A DNA stretch of 64,000 nt from BD1-7 clade bacterium (lineage in GTDB: Bacteria > Pseudomonadota > Gammaproteobacteria > Pseudomonadales > DT-91), in assembly GCA_902705835.1 (NCBI GenBank), contig CACSIN010000029.1, positions 142,810 through 206,809 on the forward strand. The letters are read 5' to 3'. Numbering within the stretch: the stretch's first letter is position 1; each line of letters begins with the position of its first letter. Positions 7,507 through 16,836 of the stretch are shown in pieces. A model generated the notes under the pieces. That model saw only the letters and a program-made list of their open reading frames with translations. It had not been told where the DNA came from and made no database searches. The position numbers and the translations under genes were made by a program.

Positions 7507-8036
7507 ATGATCACTATAGAAACGGGTGATATTACCCGCTGTGCTGACGATGTGATCGTAAACGCTGCAAACACTAGCCTGTTTGGCGGTGGCGGTGTTG
7601 ATGGTACAATTCATAACGCAGCTGGCCCAGAATTGCGTCAATACTGTCAAAAAATGGCTGAGACCAAGGGTGTTCGATGCCCTATCGGAGATGCGCGTAT
7701 TACCTCCACATTTAACCCGCCTAGCCGGCATATCATTCACACCGTCGGCCCCGCACCGATACAGACCCGCAACACTTGCTCACCAGTGCTTATCGAAATA
7801 GCCTCATAATTGCAAAAAAACCGGGGTTCAAAAGTATTTCCTTTCCCGCTATATCTTGTGGGGTTTACCACTATCCACACCACAAAGCCGCAGAAATCGC
7901 ACTTAGAACTTGTGCCGGACCCGACTGGCAAGATCTACAAATTCGTTTTGTGCTTTTCTCAGCCGACGTATTCGAAGCATGGCAAAATGCGGCACGAACG
8001 TTAGAGCTGGGTAGTTGTGTTGTGGTAAAATCGTGA
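7507..8036 (+). pseudogene. Macrodomain (YmdB-type O-acetyl-ADP-ribose deacetylase-like), frameshifted
   Basis: Two adjacent frames together make one macrodomain. The first, from ATG 7507, encodes MITIETGDIT, VIVNAANTSLFGGGGVDG (the ADP-ribose-binding loop) and HIIHTVGP, then runs to a stop at 7809 with unrelated sequence. The second frame carries [25 protein letters not shown] and a normal C-terminus to 8036. The switch occurs at the run of four C at 7749-7752: one additional C would restore [22 protein letters not shown]. It is therefore a one-base deletion, a sequencing error, or less likely a programmed frameshift. The intact family hydrolyses ADP-ribose esters or removes ADP-ribose from proteins. 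Confidence 0.82.
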
Positions 8037-8121
8037 CACATGCCGCACCAAATCAAATGTGGGAGTATGGATGCCACCCACGGTAGAAATAAAATCGCCC
8101 GATAATTTCGCAAGGTGAGGA

Positions 8122-9282
8122 ATGGAAATACTGTCCCCAGAGATCACTTATAATACTGACTATCAGCCTCGAGAAATCAGCTTCAATGACTTGTTGCTTA
8201 CTCTCTATCAAGGGTGCAAGTCGTCCGACGGGTTTGTCGACTTTATTCAAGCAATGCAAAACCGCTATAACTTGAGTGGCGTTGCAATGACGGCCGTTGA
8301 TAATGTCACCCATCAACTATCCAAGACCTGGATTTGTGGCATTCCGGAATCGTTGCTTGAGTGGTATTTAGAAGAAGATCGTATGTATCGAGATCCCATG
8401 CGCCTTCGTCTACAGAAGCAGCAACTTGATCGCTTCGACGTACTCAGCATAGAAGAGCCTGGAAAAACACTTGATGAAGTGCTCAATCTTGGAGAGTTCA
8501 ACCATGTTGCAGAAACGCGCGACATGGTTGATCTTGCCGGTCTACATATCTATTCATCCGCGAACGAAAGCATGGGGCTATATTTACATCGCAACCGCAC
8601 CGTAGGGGCCTTTTCACCCGATCAAGCGGAAGAGCTGCACCAGTTAGTCCCGCACATACGCCAGGCGATGGAACTTTATCGAGGTTTATATGAGAAGAAT
8701 GTCGAAGCGATGGGGCTTGCTCAAGCATTAGAATCCATCGAAAGTCCACTTTTGATCGTCAACCAATTTCTACGCGTTTGTTTCGTCAATAGACCGGCTA
8801 AGGCACTCATCGACACCTGCGATCAAATGCATATTACCGATCAAACGCTCTCGTTTTCTGAGCCTGAATATCAACAACAGCTTGCCCGTTACATGCAAAG
8901 CGTCTTTACCGACAATGTATCCATCTCCGCGCCCCCAATGATAACTGTGCTACGCCCAGGCAAGCCGTCGTTTAGGCTCGCACTGTCACCGATCAGTACA
9001 GGTGTCGATGATGAAAGAGCTCATTGTTTGATGCTACAGGTACTGCCACCAAATAACGAAGAATCGCCAGAATGGCAGTGTATCAGTGAAAAAATGGGGT
9101 TATCCAAAGCTGAAGCTCGGGTTTGTGAAGCCCTCTGCGATGGCTTATCAATCAAAGATATCGCCAACAAGCTCAATCGTCAGGAAAGTACGGTGAGAAG
9201 TAATTTGAAGTCTGCGTTTTCGAAAACCGGCCATCATAGTCAATCACAGCTGGTCGCGGCGATCTACCGATGCTGCCGGTAA
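8122..9282 (+). CDS. LuxR-family transcriptional regulator
   Basis: A 386-residue protein with a C-terminal LuxR/FixJ-type helix-turn-helix (about 325-386; LSKAEARVCEALCDGLSIKD followed by NRQESTVRSNLKSAFSKTG). The N-terminal 300 residues carry no receiver domain; the middle part (about 195-300, SPLLIVNQFLRVCFVN) looks PAS-like and may sense a small molecule or redox state. AAGGTGAGGA directly upstream supports the ATG at 8122. The gene converges on the caa3 oxidase operon and sits near the HsaA/HsaC-like genes; its target is unknown. Confidence 0.85.
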   Translation: MEILSPEITYNTDYQPREISFNDLLLTLYQGCKSSDGFVDFIQAMQNRYNLSGVAMTAVDNVTHQLSKTWICGIPESLLEWYLEEDRMYRDPMRLRLQKQQLDRFDVLSIEEPGKTLDEVLNLGEFNHVAETRDMVDLAGLHIYSSANESMGLYLHRNRTVGAFSPDQAEELHQLVPHIRQAMELYRGLYEKNVEAMGLAQALESIESPLLIVNQFLRVCFVNRPAKALIDTCDQMHITDQTLSFSEPEYQQQLARYMQSVFTDNVSISAPPMITVLRPGKPSFRLALSPISTGVDDERAHCLMLQVLPPNNEESPEWQCISEKMGLSKAEARVCEALCDGLSIKDIANKLNRQESTVRSNLKSAFSKTGHHSQSQLVAAIYRCCR

Positions 9283-9301
9283 CACAAGCTAGCAGAGCAT
9301 T

Positions 9302-9319
9302 AGCGGCTAAATAGCCGCT
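9302..9319. terminator. Stem-loop between luxR and coxC
   Basis: AGCGGCTA (9302-9309) and TAGCCGCT (9312-9319) form a perfect inverted repeat, best drawn as a 7-bp stem with a four-base loop, between two convergent genes and overlapping the coxC stop. No U-tract follows on either strand, so it may be Rho-dependent or only a 3'-end stabiliser. Confidence 0.45.
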
Positions 9320-10203
9320 CAGAACCAGTAAACAAAAAAGAACAACATAATCCAAACAACATCAACAAAGTGCCAATACCAAGCAACGCCTTGAAACGCA
9401 AAATGACGCTCAGGGGTAAAATGGCCCAAAGCACACCTCACCAAAATCACCGCGAGCATCGTCACGCCGATGGTAACATGCGCTCCGTGAAAGCCCGTCA
9501 ATAAGAAAAACATACTGCCATAAACACCCGAATTGAGCGTTAAACCGCGCTCGGTATAACTTTCATAATACTCAAACGCCTGACAACCAAGAAACGTTGC
9601 ACCCAGCAGAATGGTAAGCACCATCCAAAACAGCAACGCTTTACGTTTGTTGTGTTTGAGCGCATGGTGCGCCATCGTAATCGTGCCACCGCTGGACAGC
9701 AGCAGTAACGTATTCAACACAGGAATTCCTGATGGGGAGGCAGCCTCTTTAGCACCAAGAAATTGCGTGTTATCTGGGTTGCTGATCAGCGGCCAGACGG
9801 CGGAAAAGTCCGGCCAGATCAGAATATTTGTTAGCGGATAAATATCCCCGCCAAGCAGAGGAATACTCCAAATACGTGTAAAAAACAGAGAGCCAAAGAA
9901 TGTACTAAAAAAGAAGACTTCTGAGGTTATAAACCAAATCATTCCGCGTCGAAACGCCGTGCCTTCCAATCCTTGATAAGCACCATTTTTGTTCTCAGTA
10001 ATAACTTTGGCAAACCAACCAAACATCATCATCACAATGATCAAAAATCCAACAAAAAATATGTATGGGCCATACCATTTGTAATGTAACCAGTTACCCA
10101 AGCCCACAAAAAAGCAGAATAACCCGATACTGGCAACAATGGGCCAATGGCTGGGTTCAGGCACGTAGTAACGTGGTTGCGCATCTGCATCATGATTCTG
10201 CAT
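9319..10203 (-). CDS. ctaE: Cytochrome c oxidase subunit III
   Basis: A 294-residue, seven-helix membrane protein typical of aa3/caa3 subunit III. Recognisable segments are SHWPIVASIGLF at the N-terminus, ITSEVFFFSTFFGSLFF, and the closing GFHGAHVTIG and WYWHFVDVVWIMLF. Subunit III stabilises the catalytic core and proton uptake. The ATG at 10203 has AGGGG eight bases before it; an in-frame GTG at 10212 overlaps that site and is rejected. It is the last gene of the oxidase operon, 15 bases after ctaG. Confidence 0.96.
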   Translation of the reverse strand: MQNHDADAQPRYYVPEPSHWPIVASIGLFCFFVGLGNWLHYKWYGPYIFFVGFLIIVMMMFGWFAKVITENKNGAYQGLEGTAFRRGMIWFITSEVFFFSTFFGSLFFTRIWSIPLLGGDIYPLTNILIWPDFSAVWPLISNPDNTQFLGAKEAASPSGIPVLNTLLLLSSGGTITMAHHALKHNKRKALLFWMVLTILLGATFLGCQAFEYYESYTERGLTLNSGVYGSMFFLLTGFHGAHVTIGVTMLAVILVRCALGHFTPERHFAFQGVAWYWHFVDVVWIMLFFFVYWF

Positions 10204-10218
10204 GTATGTCACCCCTGT

Positions 10219-10746
10219 CTAACGCTCATACAATGTATAAGAAAGTGTTAGCGTCGAATACGCTTCTGGTATATCCGGCGATATCGACAAAACCAAAGGC
10301 AATACTGCAGATTCCCCGGCACCTAACGTTTGTTCAGTGAAACAAAAACATTCCATTTTGATAACGTACTGCGCCAGTTCCGTCGGCGTTACATTGGCAA
10401 TAGCCTGGATCGTCTGCGACTGATCGCCGTGATTAGTCGCATGAAAGTCAATGTGATATTCCTTGCCCGGCTCAACGCTCATTGAGGGTTGTTTCGTAAA
10501 AAACGTCCAGTCTATGCCGTTGTTGGTTACCACCATTTGCAAGTTTACTGGGTTCACCGCCACACCCGATGACGATTGCATTTGCTGTGGGCCGTCTGCA
10601 ATTTTGCCGTTAATACCCAACGCCTGGCACAAGGTGTCGTAAAGTGGAACCAATGCAAACGCAAAGGCAAACATAAAAACAACACCCAGCAGCAGCCATG
10701 CTAGCACCCGAGATTTGCGCTTTTCAATCGTCGTTGTCTGTTCCAT
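10219..10746 (-). CDS. ctaG: Cytochrome c oxidase assembly protein CtaG/Cox11
   Basis: A 175-residue copper chaperone with one N-terminal transmembrane helix and a periplasmic β-domain. The copper-binding CFCF motif is present in KMECFCFTEQTL, as is the conserved VPLYDTLCQALGINGK segment after the helix. Cox11 delivers copper to the CuB site of subunit I. It lies between coxA and coxC in the usual ctaC-ctaD-ctaG-ctaE order, about 10 bases from coxA. Confidence 0.96.
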   Translation of the reverse strand: MEQTTTIEKRKSRVLAWLLLGVVFMFAFAFALVPLYDTLCQALGINGKIADGPQQMQSSSGVAVNPVNLQMVVTNNGIDWTFFTKQPSMSVEPGKEYHIDFHATNHGDQSQTIQAIANVTPTELAQYVIKMECFCFTEQTLGAGESAVLPLVLSISPDIPEAYSTLTLSYTLYER

Positions 10747-10756
10747 ATTCCACTCC

Positions 10757-12364
10757 CTATTTCACTTCGGGTGGAACTTGAAAACTGTGATAAGGCGGCG
10801 GGGAAGGCAGCGTCCATTCCAAGCCCTCGGCGCCGTCCCAAACCTGATTATCAACACGTTTGCCCTTACGAATCGTCCAGATCACATTATAGAAGAATAA
10901 CAACTGGGCAAAGCCGAAGAAAAAAGCACCGACAGTCATCAATGCGTTAAAGTCCGTAAACATCAATGCATAATCCGGGATCCGCCGCGGCATGCCCGCC
11001 AACCCAACAAAGTGCATCGGAAAAAACGTCACATTGACGAAGATCGCACTGAGCCAAAAATGCCACTTTGCTATTACTTCGTTGTACATACGCCCGCACC
11101 ACTTGGGCAACCAATAATAAATACCGGCCGTCAACGCGAAAACCGAACCTGGTACCAACACATAGTGAAAGTGGCCGACCACAAAGTAAGTATCCTGATA
11201 TTGGAAATCAGCCGGCGCAATCGCCAACATCAACCCAGTGAAACCGCCAAAGGTAAACAGAAAAATAAACGCCAGTGAGAATAACATCGGGGCTTCAAAG
11301 CTGAGTGACCCGCGCCATATTGTCGCGACCCAGTTGAAAATTTTCACACCTGTCGGCACAGCAATCAACATGGTCGTATACATAAAGAAAAGCTCTGCAG
11401 AAAGCGGCATTCCGGCAGTAAACATATGATGCGCCCAAACGATGTACGACAACAAGGCAATGGCAATCGTCGCATGAACCATATTGTGATAGCCGAAGAG
11501 TTTCTTGCGTGCGAAGGTTGGGATAACGCTCGAAACAATACCAAACGCCGGCAAAATCAGTACATACACCTCTGGGTGACCAAAAAACCAGAATAAATGC
11601 TGGAATAGCACCGGATCACCACCGCCGGCCGCATCAAAAAAGCTGGTGCCAAAATTCCGGTCAAACAGCATCATGGTTACTGCTCCAGCAAGAACCGGCA
11701 TGATAGCTAGCAGCAGAAATGCCGTAATCAGCCAAGTCCATGCAAACATAGGTAGCTTGTACCACGTCATACCTGGCGCGCGCAGTGTCCAGATCGTTAC
11801 GACAATATTCAATGCACCCAGTATTGAAGAGATACCCAACATATGGATGGAGAAAATGAAGAAGTCTGTACTTGGTGGCGCATAGGTCGTGGAAAGCGGT
11901 GCATAGAACGTCCATCCGAAATTCGGACCGCCGCCATCCATGGCAAACGTACTCGCCATCAAGAGAAACGCGAAAGGCAAAATCCAAAAGCTTAGATTAT
12001 TCAACCGCGGCAAGGCCATATCGGGTGCGCCGATCATCATCGGAATCTGCCAGTTTGCGAGCCCAACACCTGCTGGCATTAAAAATCCGAAAATCATGAT
12101 CAGACCATGCATGGTCGTCAATGTGTTATAGAGATTCGGATCAACCAGAGCCAGACCAGGCGCGAACAACTCGGTACGAATGATAAGCGCCTGAATCCCG
12201 GCAAAAATAAATGTGCCCATGGCGAACCACAGGTAAAGTGTGCCGATATCCTTGTGGTTTGTGGTAAATACCCAACGCTTGATATACGCGAGCACACCAG
12301 AGCCGTGGTCATGATGGTGATGCTCAGGGTTGTGAGGATCTTGCGCCTGCATTTCCGTGGTCAT
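10757..12364 (-). CDS. ctaD: Cytochrome c oxidase subunit I
   Basis: A 535-residue, 12-helix haem-copper oxidase subunit of the A type. Haem and copper ligands are visible: TTMHGLIMIF (haem a), FGHPEVYVLILP (CuB His and the His-Tyr cross-link), WAHHMF (CuB) and VVGHFHYVLV (haems a3 and a). The N-terminal cytoplasmic part is His-rich (HNPEHHHHDHGSG), which is unusual and could bind metal. The start ATG overlaps the coxB stop (ATGA), showing translational coupling. It reduces O2 to water and pumps protons. Confidence 0.98.
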   Translation of the reverse strand: MTTEMQAQDPHNPEHHHHDHGSGVLAYIKRWVFTTNHKDIGTLYLWFAMGTFIFAGIQALIIRTELFAPGLALVDPNLYNTLTTMHGLIMIFGFLMPAGVGLANWQIPMMIGAPDMALPRLNNLSFWILPFAFLLMASTFAMDGGGPNFGWTFYAPLSTTYAPPSTDFFIFSIHMLGISSILGALNIVVTIWTLRAPGMTWYKLPMFAWTWLITAFLLLAIMPVLAGAVTMMLFDRNFGTSFFDAAGGGDPVLFQHLFWFFGHPEVYVLILPAFGIVSSVIPTFARKKLFGYHNMVHATIAIALLSYIVWAHHMFTAGMPLSAELFFMYTTMLIAVPTGVKIFNWVATIWRGSLSFEAPMLFSLAFIFLFTFGGFTGLMLAIAPADFQYQDTYFVVGHFHYVLVPGSVFALTAGIYYWLPKWCGRMYNEVIAKWHFWLSAIFVNVTFFPMHFVGLAGMPRRIPDYALMFTDFNALMTVGAFFFGFAQLLFFYNVIWTIRKGKRVDNQVWDGAEGLEWTLPSPPPYHSFQVPPEVK

Positions 12365-13515
12365 TTCTGCACTACCTGTATCGCCTGACGTCTCTTTTTC
12401 ACCTGATCCGGCGTCACTAAGTCACCGGTATTGTTTTCCCAGGCATTCCGTTCGTAAGTAATAACCGCAGCCATATCGGCATCTGTCAGTTGGTTCGCGT
12501 ACGATTGCATCGCCGAACCTTTTACCCCTCTTAACACCAGATCAATATGTTCATCAGGGTTACCACCAACGGCAACGGAGCTCCCTTTGAGTGCCGGAAA
12601 TAACTTGCCAATGCCCTCACCGTTAAAGCCATGGCAACCTGCACAATTCTGTTCGTAGACTTGTTTACCTCGATCCAACGCAGTCATCATGTTCCAGTCA
12701 CTGACCGCCTGTTCGTACTTGTATTGCCCTTCATGTTTTGCCACCCAGCTATCGAATTCTGGCTGACTGACTGCTTGTACCACGATCGGCATAAAGCCGT
12801 GATTAACACCACAAAGCTCCGCACATTGCCCACGATAGGTACCTGGTTCTTCAATATATGCCACTGCCTCATGGAGAAATCCGGGAATAGCATCACGCTT
12901 AACGCTGAACGCCGGCACCCACCAGCTATGAATAACATCTGTTGATGTCACCAAAAATCGCACTTTTTGGTTAATCGGCAGCACTACTGGATTGTCAACT
13001 TCCAACAGATACCATTCAGTTTTTGGCCCTTGATTGTAGATTTGATCCAGTGGTGTTTTGAGCCGACTGAAGAAAGATATGTTTTGATCTAGGTACTCGT
13101 ATTGCCACTTCCATTGCGACCCTGTGACCTTGACCGTCACATCCGCCTCACTAAAATCGTTCATACGTATCAGTACGTTGGTTGCAGGCCACGCCATACC
13201 AGCGAGAATAAAAAACGGAATGACCGTCCACACAATCTCAAGCCAAAGATGCTCATGCGTGTCACCGACGTCGCCTTTGTATTTAGAGTGCCTGAACTTG
13301 AACATTGAGTAGATCAAGGCACCGTAGACAATGATCGCAATCACTAGACAAAAGCCCATGATGATCATATGTAAATCAAAAACATCCCGGCTTATCGGCG
13401 TGACGCCCGGAGTCATATTCAGCTGCCATTCGGCTCTTGCGGGTAAACCTGCTAATAACAGCAGCCCGGCGGCCAAGCAGCGACGGATTTTATAGTTGTT
13501 CACAAGACTATCCAT
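12361..13515 (-). CDS. ctaC: Cytochrome c oxidase subunit II with fused cytochrome c domain (caa3 type)
   Basis: About 384 residues: a signal peptide (KIRRCLAAGLLLLAGLPARA), two transmembrane helices, a cupredoxin domain with the CuA ligands (HSWWVPAF; CAELCGVNHGFMPI), and a C-terminal cytochrome c domain with CAGCHG. Electrons pass from cytochrome c to CuA and on to haem a. Starting at ATG 13515 gives a normal signal peptide. An ATG at 13554 overlaps the stop of the upstream cytochrome gene (TGATG) and would add 13 residues, so translational coupling is possible and the start is not certain. The 3' end overlaps ctaD. Confidence 0.94.
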   Translation of the reverse strand: MDSLVNNYKIRRCLAAGLLLLAGLPARAEWQLNMTPGVTPISRDVFDLHMIIMGFCLVIAIIVYGALIYSMFKFRHSKYKGDVGDTHEHLWLEIVWTVIPFFILAGMAWPATNVLIRMNDFSEADVTVKVTGSQWKWQYEYLDQNISFFSRLKTPLDQIYNQGPKTEWYLLEVDNPVVLPINQKVRFLVTSTDVIHSWWVPAFSVKRDAIPGFLHEAVAYIEEPGTYRGQCAELCGVNHGFMPIVVQAVSQPEFDSWVAKHEGQYKYEQAVSDWNMMTALDRGKQVYEQNCAGCHGFNGEGIGKLFPALKGSSVAVGGNPDEHIDLVLRGVKGSAMQSYANQLTDADMAAVITYERNAWENNTGDLVTPDQVKKRRQAIQVVQK

Positions 13516-13553
13516 GTTTGCCGTATATACCCATTTAATGCAATTGAATGCCA

Positions 13554-15248
13554 TCACCAAAGATCAAAGTCTTTGCCTTCTTGGCTTTTCTGTACCAGAT
13601 ACTTCACTGCTGCAATAATTTCTGATTTGGTGCAGGTTTCACATCCGCCATTGGCAGGCATCGATTTGTATCCATGCATTGTGTGGCTAATCAGAACTTC
13701 CATATTTTTTTCAAGAATTGGCTTCCAGGCATCGATGTCACCAATCTTCGGCGCATCGTCTTTGCCACTGTCATGACACGAAGCACAATGATCCTCATAC
13801 GCTGTTTTTCCAACCGCAACACTCGTACGTTGCGGGCGGCTGCGTTTAGTTGGGTGTTTGAATTCTTCCCAGTAGCTTGGGCCGAAGCTGTGATACAGCA
13901 CGTAATCAACCGCATTACGGATCTGTTGATCCGTGCAACTTTCACACGCGCCACGCGCAGGCATGTTGTTGTAGCCATCAATAACGTGGCGATATAACGC
14001 GTTTAAACCTTTATTGGTGAGCCTGTATTCCCAGGTCGCCTCATCGCCAATTTTAGGCGCACCGGTTTCGCCATTCACATGACAGATTGAACAGACGTTT
14101 TCGAACACTTGATGACCACTGGCCAGTGTATTCTGAGAGGCTTTGTAATGACCGACAGGTCTTGGATCATCGCTCACTACCGACATCAGGTAATCAACAA
14201 TCGCATCCTGATCATCTTTCGTCAGATAGCGCAGGCTGTCATGGTTTGCTTCTTCCATCGGCCCGCGCACATCGCCCGCGTTATTGATCAACTTGCCTTC
14301 AATGAATACATCCGACACTTCAAAGTGTGGAATTTTACCTAACCCGCGACGTGTAATATCCGGTGCCCAATAACCTTCAACAAATGCACCCGTCAGATGA
14401 TATTTTGCTTTTTCTGCACCGAGTACATTCAATGGGCTGTGGCACATCGCACAATGGCCGAGCCCCTCGACGATATAACGCCCTCGGTTCCAACGTTCGG
14501 ATTGGTTTTTATCATTTTGGTAACCACCCACCATCGGCCTAAAATACAGCTTCTTCCATACACTTTGAAAAAGCCGAACATTAATTGGGAATGGCAAGGT
14601 ATCGCCTTGATCCAATCGAGACACTTGAGGAATCACCTGTAAATAGGCCCAAAGATCACGCAGGTCGTCGTTCGAGACTTGCGTAAAATAGACATAGGGA
14701 AAAGCAGGAAAGTAGTTTCGTCCGTGCACATCGATGCCATAGCGCATAGCATCGCGGAATTTTTCAAAACGCCATTGACCGATACCTGTTTGCTTATCTG
14801 GCGTAATGTTCGGGGTATAAAACGTGCCAAAAGGCGTGGGAATCGGCAATCCGCCAGAAAATGGAATCGCGTTCGATTCTTTGGCGGTATGACAGGCAAT
14901 GCAATCACCCAGTTGCGCAATATACTCGCCACGTTTTATTTGCGCTGTTTTCTCAGCGGTTAAGCCACGAACAACCGGATATTCAGGATATCGATTGATC
15001 AACTCGATGGCCAAATTCTGTGCATTAAATGCTTCATCTTCACTTGCCTGCGACTGAGCAGGCATAAGAACAAAAAGCAAAGACAGCCAGTAAAGCCTGT
15101 TTTTACGCTGAATTAGCCGATTAGCATGCGCTTTAATTGGCTTTCTTGTCTGTAGGCTAACGCACCGACTCGTGTGATGAAATAATTCCACCAAATGCTT
15201 CGCAACACGATGATGTGTATGTGCCACAATCCCCTGAATAGTCGTCAT
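13554..15248 (-). CDS. Tetrahaem cytochrome c, first gene of the caa3 oxidase operon
   Basis: A 564-residue exported protein with four CXXCH haem sites: CIACH (116-120), CAMCH (266-270), CSICH (386-390) and CASCH (488-492). The N-terminal half resembles the cytochrome subunits of alcohol dehydrogenases (GLPIPTPFGTFYTPNITPD). The C-terminal half is a tandem duplication of cytochrome c5-like domains, each with GAPKIGD or DAPKIGD and a conserved cysteine pair (GACESC, GGCETC). A hydrophobic segment RLYWLSLLFVLMPAQSQA after a long basic N-terminus is probably the signal or anchor. Its stop overlaps a possible ctaC ATG. Likely an electron donor to the oxidase; the partner upstream is unknown. Confidence 0.85.
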   Translation of the reverse strand: MTTIQGIVAHTHHRVAKHLVELFHHTSRCVSLQTRKPIKAHANRLIQRKNRLYWLSLLFVLMPAQSQASEDEAFNAQNLAIELINRYPEYPVVRGLTAEKTAQIKRGEYIAQLGDCIACHTAKESNAIPFSGGLPIPTPFGTFYTPNITPDKQTGIGQWRFEKFRDAMRYGIDVHGRNYFPAFPYVYFTQVSNDDLRDLWAYLQVIPQVSRLDQGDTLPFPINVRLFQSVWKKLYFRPMVGGYQNDKNQSERWNRGRYIVEGLGHCAMCHSPLNVLGAEKAKYHLTGAFVEGYWAPDITRRGLGKIPHFEVSDVFIEGKLINNAGDVRGPMEEANHDSLRYLTKDDQDAIVDYLMSVVSDDPRPVGHYKASQNTLASGHQVFENVCSICHVNGETGAPKIGDEATWEYRLTNKGLNALYRHVIDGYNNMPARGACESCTDQQIRNAVDYVLYHSFGPSYWEEFKHPTKRSRPQRTSVAVGKTAYEDHCASCHDSGKDDAPKIGDIDAWKPILEKNMEVLISHTMHGYKSMPANGGCETCTKSEIIAAVKYLVQKSQEGKDFDLW

Positions 15249-15430
15249 TGGTTTGCCCGATAATCCTTCAAACTGTTAGCAACCCTGCGGAACCCCGCTT
15301 GATTTTCTAAGACTAGTTGAAAATTTTGACTTCGTGGAAACCGAAAAATAGTTTATAACGCCAAGCCTATTGGCCTTCTTGCTGCCTTTACGTAAGATGC
15401 AAATTGTTTGTCGTTACCAGAAATCCATTA

Positions 15431-15829
15431 ATGAAAATGTCGATACGCATCTGCATGCTTCTAACTGCCGTTAGCCTGATCACAAACGTACAGGCATTAG
15501 AAACACGCTGGATTAAAGAAAAGCCCTGGCACGAACAGCCGGTGTTAACCGATACCAATAAGCTCGGGTGGTTATCAGGTAACTATGCCAACAAACTTGC
15601 AACAGCCGCCGATTGGCTGAGAAGGAGCCCCGTCGCAGTTGCTGCGGTGCATGACGAAGGCTCTGTGGATGCGCTTAAGCCGTATGCCGAACGGCTGGTT
15701 TTTTGCGTTGATCAGTCGGCTGAATCCATGCACTTTACCTATGAGATGACGGATGTCGCAACAACCTGCATGGCGGTATTTGGATGGCTACCCACCGAGG
15801 AAGAGCAGCCTATGGATCGCGCTGAGTAG
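15431..15829 (+). CDS. Small secreted protein of unknown function
   Basis: A 132-residue protein with a signal peptide (MKMSIRICMLLTAVSLITNV, cleavage after QA). The mature part has two cysteines (LVFCVDQS and ATTCMAVFG) that could form a disulfide, and an acidic C-terminus. I do not recognise the family. It is transcribed divergently from the oxidase operon, so the 15249-15430 interval must contain both promoters. An earlier in-frame TTG exists, but the ATG at 15431 directly starts the signal peptide. Confidence 0.65.
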   Translation: MKMSIRICMLLTAVSLITNVQALETRWIKEKPWHEQPVLTDTNKLGWLSGNYANKLATAADWLRRSPVAVAAVHDEGSVDALKPYAERLVFCVDQSAESMHFTYEMTDVATTCMAVFGWLPTEEEQPMDRAE

Positions 15830-15842
15830 TGTCTTTTTCCGG

Positions 15843-16685
15843 CTAGAGAAAACGCCTCACAAGCACGGCTGGAATCGCAGCCAACACCATAGCAACGGTA
15901 TAAACAGTGGGAGCACCGACAAGCGTCGGGTCTTTCATCAGATTGACAGCAATAAAAAACGCCAATGCGCCATTTTGAATGCCAACCTCAATCATCATCG
16001 TAAACTTATCCCGCTGAGACGCTTTAATAATTCGCCCGGCAAACCACCCACTTGCCATTGCTAAGCCCAATAAAACCATGGTTGCAACACCCGTGGTGGC
16101 GAACGAACGCACAATATTGCCCCAGTTTTGATACCACAAAATCGCAACAACGATAAAAAATACCCCACTCGACAGACTAACAACGCCGGTTTCGATGCGA
16201 CGACTGAGACCCGGCGCCAAACCGCGCAGCAGCATACCCACGGCCACAGGCAGCAAGGTATGCAACGCGATATCTTCGACCGTCGAAAAAAATGACAAGG
16301 TCACGCCTGAGCCTTGATAACCCAGCAATGGGGCGACACTCAAAAACACAATCGGAATCGTCACCACACTGACCAAACTATTGATCGCAGTTAAGCTCAC
16401 CGAAAGCGCTGTATTTCCTTGCCCGAGGCGAGTAAAAAAATTCGAGGTTGAACCACTCGGGCAAAGAGCAACCAGCAGCAATCCTGCTGCTGCCGCAGCG
16501 CCCAAACCAAACCCTAGGGCTACCGCGATTGCAAGCGAGGGCAGCAATAGCATTTGAGCCGCTAAACTCGCCAATGTAATACGCGGCTGACGCATCAGGC
16601 GCGTAAAATCCTGCCATCGAAGACCTAGCCCCATGGCGAACATCATCAGTATTAGTGCCGAAGAGAGAAGCCATTGCAGTTGCAT
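15843..16685 (-). CDS. BASS-family (bile acid:sodium symporter-like) transporter
   Basis: A 280-residue membrane protein with eight to nine helices. The family pattern is seen in MGLGLRWQDF near the N-terminus, LLLVALCPSGSTSNFFTRLG (the conserved sodium-binding crossover region) and IEVGIQNGALAFFIA (second crossover). BASS proteins import organic anions such as bile acids or pantoate with sodium. In a window with steroid-type catabolic genes a steroid-acid substrate is attractive but unproven. It converges on the small secreted-protein gene with 13 bases between them. Confidence 0.85.
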   Translation of the reverse strand: MQLQWLLSSALILMMFAMGLGLRWQDFTRLMRQPRITLASLAAQMLLLPSLAIAVALGFGLGAAAAAGLLLVALCPSGSTSNFFTRLGQGNTALSVSLTAINSLVSVVTIPIVFLSVAPLLGYQGSGVTLSFFSTVEDIALHTLLPVAVGMLLRGLAPGLSRRIETGVVSLSSGVFFIVVAILWYQNWGNIVRSFATTGVATMVLLGLAMASGWFAGRIIKASQRDKFTMMIEVGIQNGALAFFIAVNLMKDPTLVGAPTVYTVAMVLAAIPAVLVRRFL

Positions 16686-16836
16686 ATTGACGAATTCCTA
16701 ACCGTTTATCTGCTGGCAAACATAACCAATACCCGCACGTTTATCTAACGTCGGTCAGAAAATGTTACCTCTCGGGTTCACTGCCGAGATGCTTTCCTAT
16801 ACTTGCGAGACGCCTCCCAAACACGAGAACAACCGG

